Below are positions 1 to 31,471 of a stretch of 64,000 nucleotides of DNA, piece after piece. Numbering within the stretch: the stretch's first letter is position 1; every line of letters starts with the position of its first letter. A program made the position numbers and the translations under genes. The notes under the pieces are model-generated. The model ran no database searches and was not told the DNA's origin. It saw nothing but the letters and a program-made list of their open reading frames with translations. Origin of the DNA: Enoplolaimus lenunculus (taxonomy: Eukaryota > Nematoda > Enoplea > Enoplida > Thoracostomopsidae); the NCBI GenBank assembly GCA_030248215.1, contig JASANG010002507.1, positions 18,032 to 82,031 of the forward strand, read 5' to 3'.

Positions 1-1881
1 TAGTACGTAGTAGACACATACACGTTCTCGCGATTCTTGGCGTGCGTCTACAAGACGCGATGTGACCACACAATTCATGCTATATTGATTCCACCACCCA
101 AAATTGTTGCTGACATTTTCAATTAAATGTTTCTTGTTTGCTGAAGATGACGGCTTTATTAATGCGAACATTATGTCACCAGAGTTTCGAGACCCGCGAA
201 ATGAGAAAATACGCTCATGGCATGACGCATAACGTGTGTGATGTCAAAGCGAACACCATGACGTGTATCGCGAAATTCATCGACAAAATTAAAAAAACAG
301 TGTTTGCACATTTTTTGGCAAAATCGGGGGTTAAAAATTATTATTAAATACTTCCAGCCAACTCTCTATAACTTCACGTCGCTTTCGACAAAACAGAAAA
401 ACTGCACCGTGTCATGGATTATTATGAATGGTACCACCACAGAATTGTCAGGCTAAAATTTTCAGTCCACGTTTGCGACCTCTCGTCTCGTTTCCGTCAA
501 ATACAATACGACGACATGTCCGTTTGATTTTCCGCCAGCTTCAGAATTGAACGCCAAAATGCTTTCCACCGAACAGCCATTGTAGCATGGACAACATAGA
601 AATGTGCAGCGCATTTTCCGATTTCTTTGCTGCAGTCGAACTTGTCACCAAGATATTCAAGCTATATGCCAACAAAGCAATACCGCCACCACGGTACAAG
701 CAATACAACGCAGTGTCGCCAATGTGTTGTTAATGCTTCGTTCGTAACGCATACGTATATTACAGCATAGCCAACCAACACTTGTAACTGTTCATTTGTT
801 TATGATCGCTTTTAAGTCGGCCAGGCAGCGTCGCGAGTCGTAAAACAGCGTTTTCATACACCATTTGTTTATCGCAGTAATGTGACAACAACAAAACAAT
901 GTGATAATACTGCGTCGATCCGATATGCACACAAATGCGCGACCGCGCGGCAGAAAAAGCGAACATGTATACTTTGCTGAGTGATGACAGGTGTATAGGC
1001 ACGCAACTATTTCCGTTAAACACATCATTTCAACGCCCAACAACATACCTAAATGCTATAACCGGTTAACAAAATAAAAACAATTACAGCAACAACATAT
1101 CAAAAATCTATAACTGCTACGGAGTTGTTTCCCATCCAGTCGAGACGGTTGGTGATACATGGCGTCCATATCTCTTGTTGCGGCATCAAAAAATGAATGA
1201 CCATTTTCGCTAACCAGTATTTACTCACCGTTATTGACCACGTGCCCCATCAACTCCAAACAACACATCACAAATCAGCAGTTGACTGTAATCTGCCGTC
1301 AGTTTAAATCCAACCTAGCGCTAATCTTCGATACTCTTTACCGGCGCACTTACTTGGATCTCGTAGCTGTCAAATGTACCATACACGCTTTACAGTTATT
1401 GTCACCAGATAGTTACGGGATCGGCTGTTAAGTTTCACGTTCCGTTCACTAGTCAATAGTAATCCGTTATAACCCCGCTGAACATCGTCTTTTTCAACCA
1501 AAACGTGTCCCCAATGCAGGCCAAAAAAGCTTTAAAAATGAACGTCACAGCGAGCAAAACAGATTTCAAAACAAATACATCAAACGCGTTTGGAGAAAAA
1601 TTTGCCACCTTAACCCATCAACCTTCCCATTCCAAAACGTACCATATTTACTGCCTGGCTTTGGAGATTAATTTCAACGCTTCGTCGAAACTTCATACAG
1701 TCATAGTACAACACTAAACACGTTACGATTGCGGGCTGCTGACTGGAGTCCAAAAATTCAAACGCACAACATTACTTTATAGTCATATTGAATTGTTCTA
1801 TTACACACACGCATGTATAATGCAGGTTGCGGTTGCTGTTGTTGTTGCGCATACGATGTTACTGTTCTATTACTATTACTA
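1..1881. other. Downstream flank of Gq, probable 3' UTR
   Basis: No convincing coding sequence. The short open frames here lack recognisable motifs. On the Gq strand the first AATAAA-like signal I find after the stop lies at 155-160 (TTTATT on the plus strand), which would give a 3' UTR of about 1.7 kb. The stretch lacks the MITE ends seen elsewhere, as expected for transcribed sequence. The UTR assignment is inference. Confidence 0.35.
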
Positions 1882-20294
<18,413 letters not shown>

Positions 20295-20988
20295 TGCTTG
20301 CTTATCGTACTGTCTCAACAAAGGAAGCAGCTGTCGCAACACCGGCAACAACACCAGCCAAATATTTCAAAATACTTTTCGAACGGATGATAGAGACACG
20401 TAGCGTAATTGTCTGTTAATGACGGCTCCGCGCCGCGACTTTGGGTGATGAAATATATCCTCAAACAAGATGGTCGCTCTTATTTTCAGTAATGCGTGGA
20501 CGTTTTCTGTACCAGTAATGCTAGTAGGTCGTTGAAATAACGTTAAATGATCCACCTCGCTCAATTATGCTCACAGTGCTCAATTGGTTTCCGTATCACA
20601 CACGTTTGAAGAATGTGAATACAGGAATTACAGTTTGCGATAAATGATCGGTTTGTTCTTCACACGATAGTTTGCGGCTATAAAATTAGCACAACGGCAC
20701 TAACCGATGGAGGCTAAAATATAACTGGATGATAAACTTAATTTAACAAGCAGGCGTTTTACCATGCAATGCACAACAATTCTCATTTTAGAAATATAGC
20801 GCTAAAAGTCAAGGTGCAGACGGAAGTCTGCTTCGCGTCCCGACAGAAAAGTGAAATTTCCCTTTGTATAAAAATTCTATCGTATGGCGCGTTCGGTTTA
20901 ACTTGTTGTACAATATTGCATGTATATAGCTAGCTATTCATTTATCAATTTTGGGAATTTGAAAATATTTTATTAACATTCCTCAAAC

Positions 20989-21049
20989 CAGGGTGGCAAC
21001 AAAGGTTCGGATTCGGATTCGGTCAAATCGTGGATTCGGTGCCACCCTG
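20989..21049. mobile_element. 61-bp minimal hAT MITE, exact target duplication
   Basis: The whole element is 61 bp: it begins CAGGGTGGCAACAAAGGTTC and ends TGGATTCGGTGCCACCCTG. CCTCAAAC occurs exactly on both sides (20981-20988 and 21050-21057). It looks like an internal-deletion form of the 325-bp family member at 10140-10464, keeping only the ends. Confidence 0.9.
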
Positions 21050-21074
21050 CCTCAAACCTAATACGTATATGCTA

Positions 21075-21767
21075 CGGATGTGCCGATTAATCGTCATCGG
21101 TAATAATCGACAGTTTTCGTGAGTATCGGGTATCAGGTATATATCGGCACTGCGAAAAACGGCACTGTGAAAAAATGGTACCATTTACCGATACTTTCGT
21201 AAAAATATAATCTTTTATAGTTATTAAGGTTGCGCTATACTTGACACCCGGCGCCATCCGTCACCATGGTTATCGTACGTCAGTAATTTGCGTACGTTTA
21301 AATCTTCCCATTGGTAATTGAAATATTGTAACCTACGTTCAACAGGATGCAACCGGAATTACATTTTACCGGAACCGGAATTTGAAAAACACAGGAAACA
21401 AAAACCAGACAGTTAAAAATACATGATACCAAAAATTCATTTTAATTTGCTTTCTTGCTATATTATTGGTGAAATAACCGTAGTTGAAGGTACTTACTTC
21501 ATCTGCAGTATTTTTGATATTCATTATCCATGGAAGCGAAATCTACCTTCGATAGTTAATTTCGATTGTCAAGGTTTATATACTACACTAAAGAAATCTA
21601 TTATATTTTTTATCGCCATTTTTAATAAAATGTTTATTTTTTACCGACCAAAATTTTATATATATACTGGAAACGGAAGGAGAAAAAACCGGAACCCACA
21701 TTCCATTTGCACCCTGATTTTCAAAATAAAATCGGCATCGGCAAAAAGTTTGGAATCGGCCCATCCC
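21075..21767. mobile_element. MITE with GGATGTGCCGAT ends, interrupted by another MITE
   Basis: The left end GGATGTGCCGATTAATCG and right end CGGAATTGGCC-like inverted counterpart (AATCGGCCCATCC) enclose ATCGGCATCGG-rich sequence. The middle is interrupted by the element at 21343-21716, so this is the older insertion. Upstream of the Gq gene. Confidence 0.6.
21343..21716. mobile_element. hAT-type MITE nested in the 21075-21767 element
   Basis: Ends CAGGATGCAACCGGAATT and CATTTGCACCCTG, CCGGAA subfamily, 374 bp. Flanks ACGTTCAA and ATTTTCAA match at 6 of 8 bases. Confidence 0.75.
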
Positions 21768-22448
21768 TACCCATAACGTTTTAGCATTGAAATCAAATCG
21801 CTTGTAAACTATATAATAAATAGTATGATCAATATCACCGCTCTAAATAATAAGAGGATTTCGAGGAGCTAGCCAGGGATCGACCAGATATCCAGTCAGA
21901 TATCTGCGGTTGTACTTCAGAAAGCGAATATGATAAAAAAGCTTTTTAGATGTGGAAATGAAATATATACTACGTTTGCAGTGACTGCATTTTAGGGCAA
22001 TTCAAGAGTGAATATTGACATGAAATGAAAACTCCAAGCCGAACAATTAATTTTAAACCAATAAATACCTACAAATTTTTACATTATATGCTCAAATAAT
22101 TCCAACAGTGCACAAATTTAGATCCTAAATCCCGTTAACAGTCGGCTCTGATCCCGGTAAACAGATTACTATCCAGCTCTGGTTCCGGTTAAAATTAATA
22201 TCCTGTGGACCCCTGAATCTGACTTCAGTTCCAAAAGGCTTTGGGTGCGATGAATTTAAATTACGTCAACGTTTATAAATCTCCATAATATAAATGAACA
22301 GTTAGCTTTCTAGCTGAATCAGTTAGCCCAAATCAGTTATTTTTTACACTATGAGTATGGGTGACAGACGGCGGTACCGCGCTGGTGACGGACGGCGCCG
22401 GGCAGTGTCGTGCGGGTGATGGACGGCGCCGCACGTCAACAAAAGTAT

Positions 22449-22548
22449 ATATTGGTTAACCCTAAATTACGACATTTAAAATTATTTACTAATTTTGAAT
22501 ATATTGGTTAACCCTAAATTACGACATTTAAAATTATTTACTAATTTT
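22449..22548. repeat. Tandem duplication with 52-bp period
   Basis: A 48-base sequence starting ATATTGGTTAACCCTAAATT occurs at 22449-22496 and again, identical, at 22501-22548. Confidence 0.9.
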
Positions 22549-22651
22549 ACCGTTTACAAACGATTTTATATCAGTCCGTTGGGGTTCAATTGCGCATCCA
22601 TCTCCGGCACAAAATCGACGTTCGGCTCCGGTATTCTACGTTGCCGGATAC

Positions 22652-22996
22652 CAGGGTGCAACCGGAACTCCGTTTCCGGTGTTTTCGGTATTGAAAAATT
22701 TTCTCATTCGAAAATTAAGAACAATTGGCATATATACTATCCTAAGTTGCGTTGCTAACATTGTTTGTGCGTGTATTGCGAAAATTTTCAATTTGTGTCA
22801 TACTCTAATTTATCATTCTATTCATAGCGACTGCATTTGGTTCAGAGTTTTGGCATTGTAAACGGCGTGTTTACACCATTAAAGCGATAAAATAGCGCTA
22901 AAATGAATTTTTCGATACCAAGTATTTGTTTGTTCTCAGGTTCCGGTATTTTTTAACTTTGCGGTTCCGGTATTCTATAATTTCGGTTGCTCCCTG
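22652..22996. mobile_element. hAT-type MITE nested in an older relative
   Basis: Ends CAGGGTGCAACCGGAACTCC and TTTCGGTTGCTCCCTG. Flanks CCGGATAC and CCGTATAA match at 6 of 8. The surrounding sequence, about 22580 to 23252 ending CCGTTGCACCCTG, looks like an older related copy. Confidence 0.7.
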
Positions 22997-25900
22997 CCGT
23001 ATAATTATTGCTGACAAGTATATACCGGAATTAAAAATCCTGGTATTAAACTTTGGTCAGTGGAAATTAAGGTATTTTAATGGCGATAAAAATAAATTAA
23101 TTTCATTAGTACAGTATATATTACAAACCTTGACAATCGCCGAAATAAAGAACGTAGATTCCACTTCTGTGGATTATGAAAGTTCCGTTTCCGGTAATTC
23201 TTTCAAATTCCGATTCCAGTTCCGATAAATTGTAATTCCCGTTGCACCCTGTCGGGCGGACGGTAAGAGAACCACATTCAATAGTAATAAAAATAAAAAA
23301 TAGATTCGTATTTATATGTAAATATCTCAATTATATACCTTCAGTCCGAAATACAGCACTTTGAAATGGGCCAACGATTAGATATAAAGTCGACACAAAC
23401 ACCTGATCCACACATGCACTCGATAAATGCACAGGAACGTTGATCAACCAGTGATTCTCTGTGAGTCAATTAAACAAAGCTTGTTGTTGCACTGCACAAT
23501 GGAAACAATTCGCAAATGATGCAATGTAGGCAGCAGAACACTCAGAGCAAAGTCTGTTATCGTTGTTGCTCATGAAAATACCGCGAGTATATATAATATT
23601 ATAAACAAGTCCGCATTAACAAGCAATCATTGCGGCACCAAGTTTGTAGACATAGGTAACGCATCAGTCACGCTGCCGTATAACGTCCATCGCCGCAACA
23701 ACAATACTCACATATATATATACAGGTGAATACCGGTTAAAATTGTGTATATTTGTAAATTAGATTATGTACCATAGACCCAGCAGTTATATAAAATACG
23801 TAACTTATAGTGTTAAAAAATAGATGAATGCTTTCACGTGGGTCACGCAATATATCTATGATAAGCACTAAAATTTATCTATTTCTGGCACTAGCCACCT
23901 GTAAAAAATAGATATTGTATTAGTGCGCAAGCACAATTCCGGTTCCCGCACCGAAACTATGCATTTTTCGCTAATTCGGTCTGTTACACCCGGTATTGAA
24001 ACATTCATTTAAATTTAAGAATACGTATATATAAACCACCATATTTTAAGTTTGATGGTAGATCCTGAAATAAGGCCAGGTAAAAGAATATAATATTTAT
24101 ATACTTTAAGCAAAAACATCAAATAACTTCCATTTTGCTTAGCCAAAGAAGCAAAACAAAACTCAATGTTGTTAGGCATCGTCAGACACGTATTACTATA
24201 CAGCAAAGCGTCGTGTTTGGCGCCCTACTAATGCTTCAATCATAGATAAAAACTGCTGCGCATTTTGTAACAAAACAGTGTGAGTTCTGGATCGTTCTCG
24301 GAGAAATGTTCCGCGGTCACCTTGCAGTGCACTTATTTGTCTGAAATTCCTATGAACATTAATTGGTAGTAAACATTTCGCCCCTCGACATAGAACAAAA
24401 TTAGGTTTCAGAGCCCATAAATAATAAAGCAGAACAAGAATTTAATTGAACGTTTGGCCACGGCGCAAACACTAATTTTATGTAATTTTTTATGTACGTG
24501 ACTTTCTCCTCAAACAGTACAACTGCAGCTGGTATTAATGTTTAAGACAAGTTCAAAATATAAAAGTTTCATTAGCTTACCTTACCCTATGCAACAATGT
24601 GCATCAGGGATGTGCCGTCTCGGTCTCGGAAAGTCTCGGTATTTGGCTGGTCTCGGCAAGTCTCGGTGTTTGGCTTAGTCTCAGCATAGGCCTCGTTTTT
24701 CTGATTCCCGGTCTCAGGTTTCAAAACGAGACAAAATGGAAAAACACATTCACGTTTTCTGCTCAACGTTACGTTAACAAACAACGAATTATCAGTCTTG
24801 TTTTTGTTAAAATAAAATTTAGCATTGGTTTTTAGTTAAATTTTAAAAATTAACCGGCAATTCTGAGCAGATACATCAAATTTATGCTGGAACTACAGAG
24901 GTACGAAGCCATTCAATACTGTTGTTAGAAAAAAATTTATTTTTATTTAGATCTCGGTATCGGTAGTTACTTCTCGGTTTCTGACTGAGGATAAACATAA
25001 CACCCAAAGAACTGCCAAACTAAACACTGAGCTTCAAAATTACACAACAGCAACAGGCGACCTTGGTTCAAAAAAATCGCGGTCAGAGTAATGTTTCACT
25101 CCTCACCGACAGCGCTGTTGCAGAAGTTTACAAATTGAGAAACCATTCCTCACAACCACCTACCGTTATGCCTATCCTATCAAATTTACCAACATAGCTA
25201 TAGACGACAGCAGCCATGTTGGTTCAAATATTCAGCAACAAGCACAACATAGCTAATATAAAGGATGTCAGAGATATATAGCTGATGTGCATAAATTATT
25301 TCAAGTTTCAATGCGAGATAACTTGCTGCGTTACCTTTCGTATTTAACTCGAAGAAGTAAAAACCTTGGTGCACAAAAGAACATAGATTGCCGTTTGATT
25401 TGACATAGATTGCACTTTGATTTAGGCTGCTGTGCTGCTGATTCGTTTTTTAAGTTCGTTTTCCGATTGCGACTTTACAAAAGATCACGGTTTTTAGTTT
25501 TGCCTAAACGAAAAAGACTAATCTAATACGTTTTTTATTTCGAATAGTTCCAATGAGAATTGCACGTGTATATTCAGGAATTGTAACTTTACCAAAATGT
25601 TGGACTTGTGCGTTAAATCATATTTTCTAAGCTAAGTCAGAATTATTCTAGGTTCATGGTTGTCAAGTTACGATTTCTCAACCACAACGCACCCTGCATT
25701 TATATTTGTAGTGAACAATCATATGTAAAAAAATCGGTCCGGAGCCAGAGTTAATGAAAACTCAACAAATATTTACGTAGCAACCCGAATCGTAGGTGTA
25801 GAAAAACGCAAAATATTGGTTGCTTGCTGAAACACGACTTTAGTCGCATTTCAACGTAAATGGCCTGTATTTTACTTAACTTTTCCAGTTTTCCGTTAAA

Positions 25901-28900
25901 GGTCGGAGGTTTTCAACGCGCATATTCCCAAACACAGATTGTGACCTACTAATCGTAGCTTTGAAATAGAGCATCTCGAACCTCCTACCGCTGGTAATTT
26001 ATCAAAAATTTTGACCCTTAAATTAAGTTAAAGTTCGACTTTGACTCTCCAACCAATCCATTGTCAAGAATTGTAATAGTGCTCAATTACTTTTGATAAA
26101 ATTTCGGCAATCGAAGCTTTCAAATTTGTCCGAAACTTTTGGCTGGCTGGCAGAAACATGACCAACAGTCTATCTCTGAGTCAAGTCGATTTTGAATTTA
26201 AGACAAAAAACTCTTAACAGTACGGGTCGGATAATTTGATAAACTAGCAGCTAATGAACGTGCGAACTGTTCCATTTCAATGTTACCACTAGTAGCTCAA
26301 GTTAGTACAACAATTCAGTAACTATTGATTGTTTGAGAAAATTAAAATGCGCGTTGAAATTTTCCACTTAACCCAAAATTTCGACTTTGGTCGTTAAATG
26401 TTTTTAATTAAAATAATTTACATAGCTAGCTACTTTTTGACTAGCAGGTCTTAATTTATAATGCTTTGCAAGAATCTTTCGAACTAAACGATATAAAGAT
26501 ATTCGAAATTGTGCTACCTCTACACTACCAATTATCAGATTGCAGCGTATTAATGGTTTTAAGCAGGTCTTCAATTGGAACGTGAAATTACCGGATTTAA
26601 TCTACCAAATTAGGCTGGAAAGTTTTGTGATATAAAGCGGTGTTTGGTTAAAACCAGTCAACAAGAAGGCAATAACCTTGTGCGGGGGCGTGAAACCCAA
26701 AGTTAAGAAACTAAAATTTATGCAAAACAGTTAAAAATCAATATTATTACCTAAAGGTTGTTGTTATTTAGCCTGAAGTTGTAATCGATATGAAACGGTC
26801 GCGTTGATGTTTAAAACGGATTGTTTGAATACTATTAGAGTTTCTTGTTTATTCGGATTTTATCAAGTTTTTCCCGAAATAGTAGACAATTTATGAGGAT
26901 TTTGTACTGTTTCACTCGTATTGTTCTCTATAAAAATTAATTCAAACCGTGATTTTAATATCAGCTCTATGATTTTGAAAACAGCATCGTATGTTACACT
27001 GACACTTCAAGCGATTTATCTCGCTTTCTATTCGTTTGAATACGTAATTTTCGAGCATTTTATGACATGGGTTCTTATTATAGCAAGCAATAATGTTAGT
27101 AACGGCCCTGCAAAAATCCTAGCCCCGAGTCAGCTTTACTGCGTATAAATATAACTGCGCTTTGTATTACTTGTAAAAACGTTCTTTAGTAGATTCCTTG
27201 AAACCGGCCGTGCCGTTGGTCAAGAGCGATCAAGCTCGGATCATACATACATTGCGAACTTGGCCGTTCACTTGAAAATCCGACAAGTTCAAAATCCATA
27301 TTAATAAAACCAAGTCAGACAGTACACAACAGAGTGTCACCAGTTATTAGATTACGGCAAAAAGTTGAAACATTACTTTATGCTGTGTTAAGCTGCTATT
27401 TACGCAGGTACACACATAGAGTATGTCACAGAATTAAGCTAAATTTATTTGTACTTGAGTATTAACGTCAACGTTGACGGAATAAGTTTTCAGATTCGAT
27501 CGGATGTTAACTTTATCAAAACCGACTCCGGACAGTAAATTTTTACCGGAACTGAAATTGCCGGTTAGCTGGATACAGCATCTGAATATGTGCCCCAGGA
27601 TGCAACCCGCATCCGTATTAAAATTCCGATTCCGATCGTCCAATCAATCGGAATCGTAATTTTAAAATATTTCCAATTTGTTTATGCGACGTGTTTGAAA
27701 ATTGTTGCCAGCCAACAGGCACCATTAAGCAATACTATGCTTGTTAGAACAAGTTTCGGTATAGTCACAAACATTTAGTTCTTCTGGCATAAACTGACAA
27801 TTGATTCCGCACTGTTGGTTTTTAATTTCAGTTCAGTGTAAAAAACTTGAGATGCTACTGATGGTAGGTAGTATTAGAAATAGTCAAAAGTACGTATAGG
27901 TTTGTTTGAAACGCGTAAAAGTATACGTGTACGAATTGAAATTAATTATTAAAAGCAGTTTTATCATATTCGGAACCACACATGCACATATACGGTAAGT
28001 TTTTAATGATGCCAAAACCGGAAACGAACGTTGGATTTTTATCAAGATATTGTACTCGAACCGGGGATCTAGTCGATCCTTACCACTCGTCATGTAGGCA
28101 TAGATCAACCGAAATTCCAATTCTGATTAAAATTCCGATTGAAGTCCAGCTCCGATTACAGGTATATGTAATCGGAATCGTAGTTTTTCATCGTTTCTAG
28201 CATGTATTATTGCAATTATGTGAGAAATTTCCCAATAGTTCTGTTAAATTTCATAACAAAATAAGGTATTGTTGGTGTTCGCTTTGTCGATTCTCAGCTC
28301 ACATTTCGTACATACGTATAGTATAGAAATTATCTTCGAAACATGAATTACTTGCACTCGGACACTAATTAGCGCATAATTTATTATATATGTAATAATA
28401 TTCAGTATGTAACATGTATGGGCTCTGAAAGTTAAGTTCTGACTCCGGAATAAATCTCATGTTTTGGTTCCGGTATAATTCAGTTCCACTTTGTTTGTAC
28501 CCTGGCATATGTACAAAATACATACACTATTTTAACCACTTAAATCGTATGCGTTGTGCTGGATTAGCGTACTCAAATGATTCGGTGTAATTCCCGATTT
28601 CTCAAATCGTCATTGTTATACACTTGTAGAATATATGTTGCACGTATGTCGCCACAGGAAAACTTTCATTTACATCAGTTTTTTCGACCTTTATTATATT
28701 CAGTATCACCAACACGTTGCTGTTCTTCAACAAAAGCCAAACCTGTAATTATTAAAAAAAAGTAAGTTTCGGCTTTTCCGTAAGTTGTTTAATGTCTACT
28801 TATATTTTGTGATAAGAAAGAGACGGATCTCCCGGTTCTAGATCCGGAATTTCCGGATAATTTCTGGTTCCGGGCTTTGGAACTCAAGTTCTTTATTTTT

Positions 28901-29848
28901 GGATCTTTTGCTATATTACTTGTTTCACAAATATTCTTAAGTGTCACACTCCCTGTTAATAATGTGAAGTTAAACGGCAAGGTATGAACCTTGAAATCAG
29001 CTCGGTTTACGGTTCAGTTTAGACTGATTATCTACAGAAGACAGAAAGCTACATATATTCCTCCATACATGCATGTATACTTTAGTTTGGCGCAGCGCGC
29101 AGCTATCTTAATCACAAGCATTTTAAATTTAAACGAATATCGTATGTAAAAGCTGCGAGCCCCCTACATCAAGACCGAGCTATCCTTACTATGCTATATG
29201 ACGGGTCAAAAATTGGGTCCAAAAAGCACGGGTACGATTCACTTGTGTTTCGGGACTAATACTTTAGACCCAGTTCTGGTTCTCGGCCAGGGAGCGACCG
29301 GATATTATTTTACCAGGTACTGGAATCGGAGCTGAATAGTAAATTTTGTAAAAAATATTGGTACACGTCACACTTTGCATAACTGTTGATTTGGCTAGTA
29401 CTTTGGGATTCTTGCCAGCAAAATTATTGTTGCATAACTTGAAGCATAGCCAAACGGAAAACGATGGAGGAGAATTTTTTGCAATTGCAAGAACTGAAAA
29501 ATGTCTTTAGGATTGCATATTCTTACGTATGTTGATTTCGTTATAAAATTTTAACTGAGTTGATGTCTACCGGCATAAGTTGCAATGTAGTTAGTTCGTG
29601 GTAGAACTTAGCGTATTGTCGAAATTAGCGTATCTCTGTTTTAATCGGAAAACAAATATTGTTTTTTCATGGTACCGGAAAAACCTAAAGCTGCCCGAGA
29701 AAGCACTGGCACCAAAATGTCTAGCATTTCCATATTTAATAATGCGTTAAATAAAACATTGGTTAACAAAGCTCTCAAATGAGGTTCGCGACTGGAAAAG
29801 TTTCGTTCCAGGTTGCGACATTAAACATGACCTGTAGTTTTGTTTGGT

Positions 29849-30593
29849 CAGGGCTGGGTGGTCTCGCTTAAAAATGCGAGACCGAGACACAACCTTCCGA
29901 AAATGCCACTTTTGGTGTCGGTCAATTTTTAACCGTTACGGAAAATGAAAATAAGATTTTTATAACAAAAGTTTTCAATATTTTTATCTTCTGAGAACTG
30001 CCATTTAAATTATACAACTGAAGTAATAAATCGCCACCAAACTGTATTTTCTACTTTTTATCACTTAGGATGGTGGCACAAACGCAACGATTGAAAACTT
30101 ACGCAAACCTATCACCAACTCCATTTATATATAACAGACGTCAGCGCCAAAATTAATTAATACACTACTTGCTGATCAACTCTGTAAAAAGCTCCATTTT
30201 GCTTATGCTGAGCAATTTTATTTACTTGTTTACTTCCCCCTACAGCTGAAGCGTAAATCTAAGCCTAAGTCATTTATGCCATAATGTAATAATATAAACA
30301 CATTGGGGTAACTTGAGCCTTCTATTAAAACAGTCACCATGTGTAGGGAAGTAAACAAGTACCCAATGTTAAGTGGCTCACGTATATTCATTTAGTCCAA
30401 ATACGGTGAACGCTGAACAGAAAAAGAAAAGTAAAAACTATTTTATCGCTTTCCAACCTTTATGATTTCGATTTTCAAGCCACTGAGAATCAAAAAACGA
30501 AACCGAGACCGAGACCAGCCAAATCCCGAGACTTGTCGAGACCGAGTCCAGCCAAATCCCGAGACTTGCCGAGACCGATACAACCCATCCCTG
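29849..30593. mobile_element. Long hAT-type non-autonomous element, GTCTCGG subfamily
   Basis: 745 bp starting CAGGGCTGGGTGGTCTCG and ending GATACAACCCATCCCTG, with GAGACCGAGAC repeats at both sides. Flanks TGTTTGGT and GTTTTGGT agree at 6 of 8. No transposase is encoded. Confidence 0.75.
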
Positions 30594-30813
30594 GTTTTGG
30601 TTCCGGTTTTCTTTATAAACAGGTTCCGTCCGCTAGCTATTTAGTGTTAATCAAAATTGCAGCTTATAGTCCCACTTACGTAGTTAACGTCTTATATTTT
30701 GGTCAGATTATGATTCTAGTATTGGCTTTAAAAGCATATCAGTTTCGTTCGGTGAAATTGTTTTAAAATGGTTTATTCGGTGAACCAATTTGTTCGAAAC
30801 GATTTGTATTTGC

Positions 30814-31354
30814 TAGAGTTGCAACATTTAAAAATAAATACTTGGACCCGGAACTGTAACAATGCAAACCCGGACCCGGATTTATTTTCCGGGCAAACAT
30901 GAGCCCGGAATTTTTATAACATAAAAACTGAACATGATCTTAATGTTTCAAACATAGGAAAGAATGTCTGTCTCCATCTTTAATCTAGCAGCTCATTGTA
31001 TAAAATATTAATAGACAGTATACAACGCGAAGCGACTAATGTTCACAAAAATTTAATTCAAGTAAATCATTAAGTAAATTGTCGAATTAATGACTTAAAA
31101 TGAGACATGTCATGTCTCCGCATCCCGACCATTCGAACCATTCCTAATTAAACACATTAATTTAGGCGTGATACAGTTACTATTCAGAATGTAGGCGCAG
31201 GATGGTAAATTCACTAAGCTAATTTTATTCCCTGTATTTTGTCCGGTTATTTTTGTAATTCCCGGGCCCGGATTCGGAATGATTTGCTGTAAAACCTGGA
31301 GCCGGAAGTTTTCGGCGAAAAATACCCGGAATACTTGGACCCGATGCAACTCTA
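30814..31354. mobile_element. hAT-type MITE with TAGAGTTGCA ends
   Basis: 541 bp, with ends TAGAGTTGCAAC and GATGCAACTCTA and CCCGGACCCGG-rich flanks inside. GTATTTGC (30806-30813) and CTATTTGC (31355-31362) match at 7 of 8. It ends only about 90 bp before the candidate FDX1 start. Confidence 0.82.
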
Positions 31355-31442
31355 CTATTTGCTTTCCCAGGCAGGGAGAGATGACCACAGCGCGTATTCA
31401 TAATTTTATAATTCTAAACAAAATAGTTTGTACAGCCTCGCA

Positions 31443-31471
31443 ATGAATCGAATGCTAGCGAAATTTTCGAG
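31443..31471 (+). CDS. FDX1: FDX1 candidate first exon
   Basis: ATG followed by NRMLAKFS and the first two bases of a Ser codon, then a GTTTAA donor. The basic, hydrophobic residues without acidic ones suit a mitochondrial presequence, but it is very short. A TTTGTACAG acceptor-like site lies 7 bases before the ATG, so the message may begin after a splice or trans-splice there. Confidence 0.4.

Larger units (their letters stand above)
20295..31442. other. Intergenic region between Gq and FDX1
   Basis: Divergent intergenic space of 11 kb. Apart from the MITEs listed separately and CGGAATCGG-type fragments at 27590-28510, it is AT-rich sequence in which I find no supported exon. The part from 25000 to 27400 is the longest stretch without recognised repeats or genes. 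Any Gq or FDX1 promoter should lie here, but I see no element I can defend. Confidence 0.5.

Noticed and set aside
20295-20354. Upstream Met ([10 protein letters not shown]) as the Gq start
   Set aside because: The MECC start matches the family and exposes the palmitoylated Cys pair; the extension has no conservation.
24605-25290. A GTCTCGG element bounded by ATGTGCAT on both sides
   Set aside because: The supposed right end (ATATATAGCTG) does not match the left end CAGGGATGTGCC, so the octamer match is probably chance.
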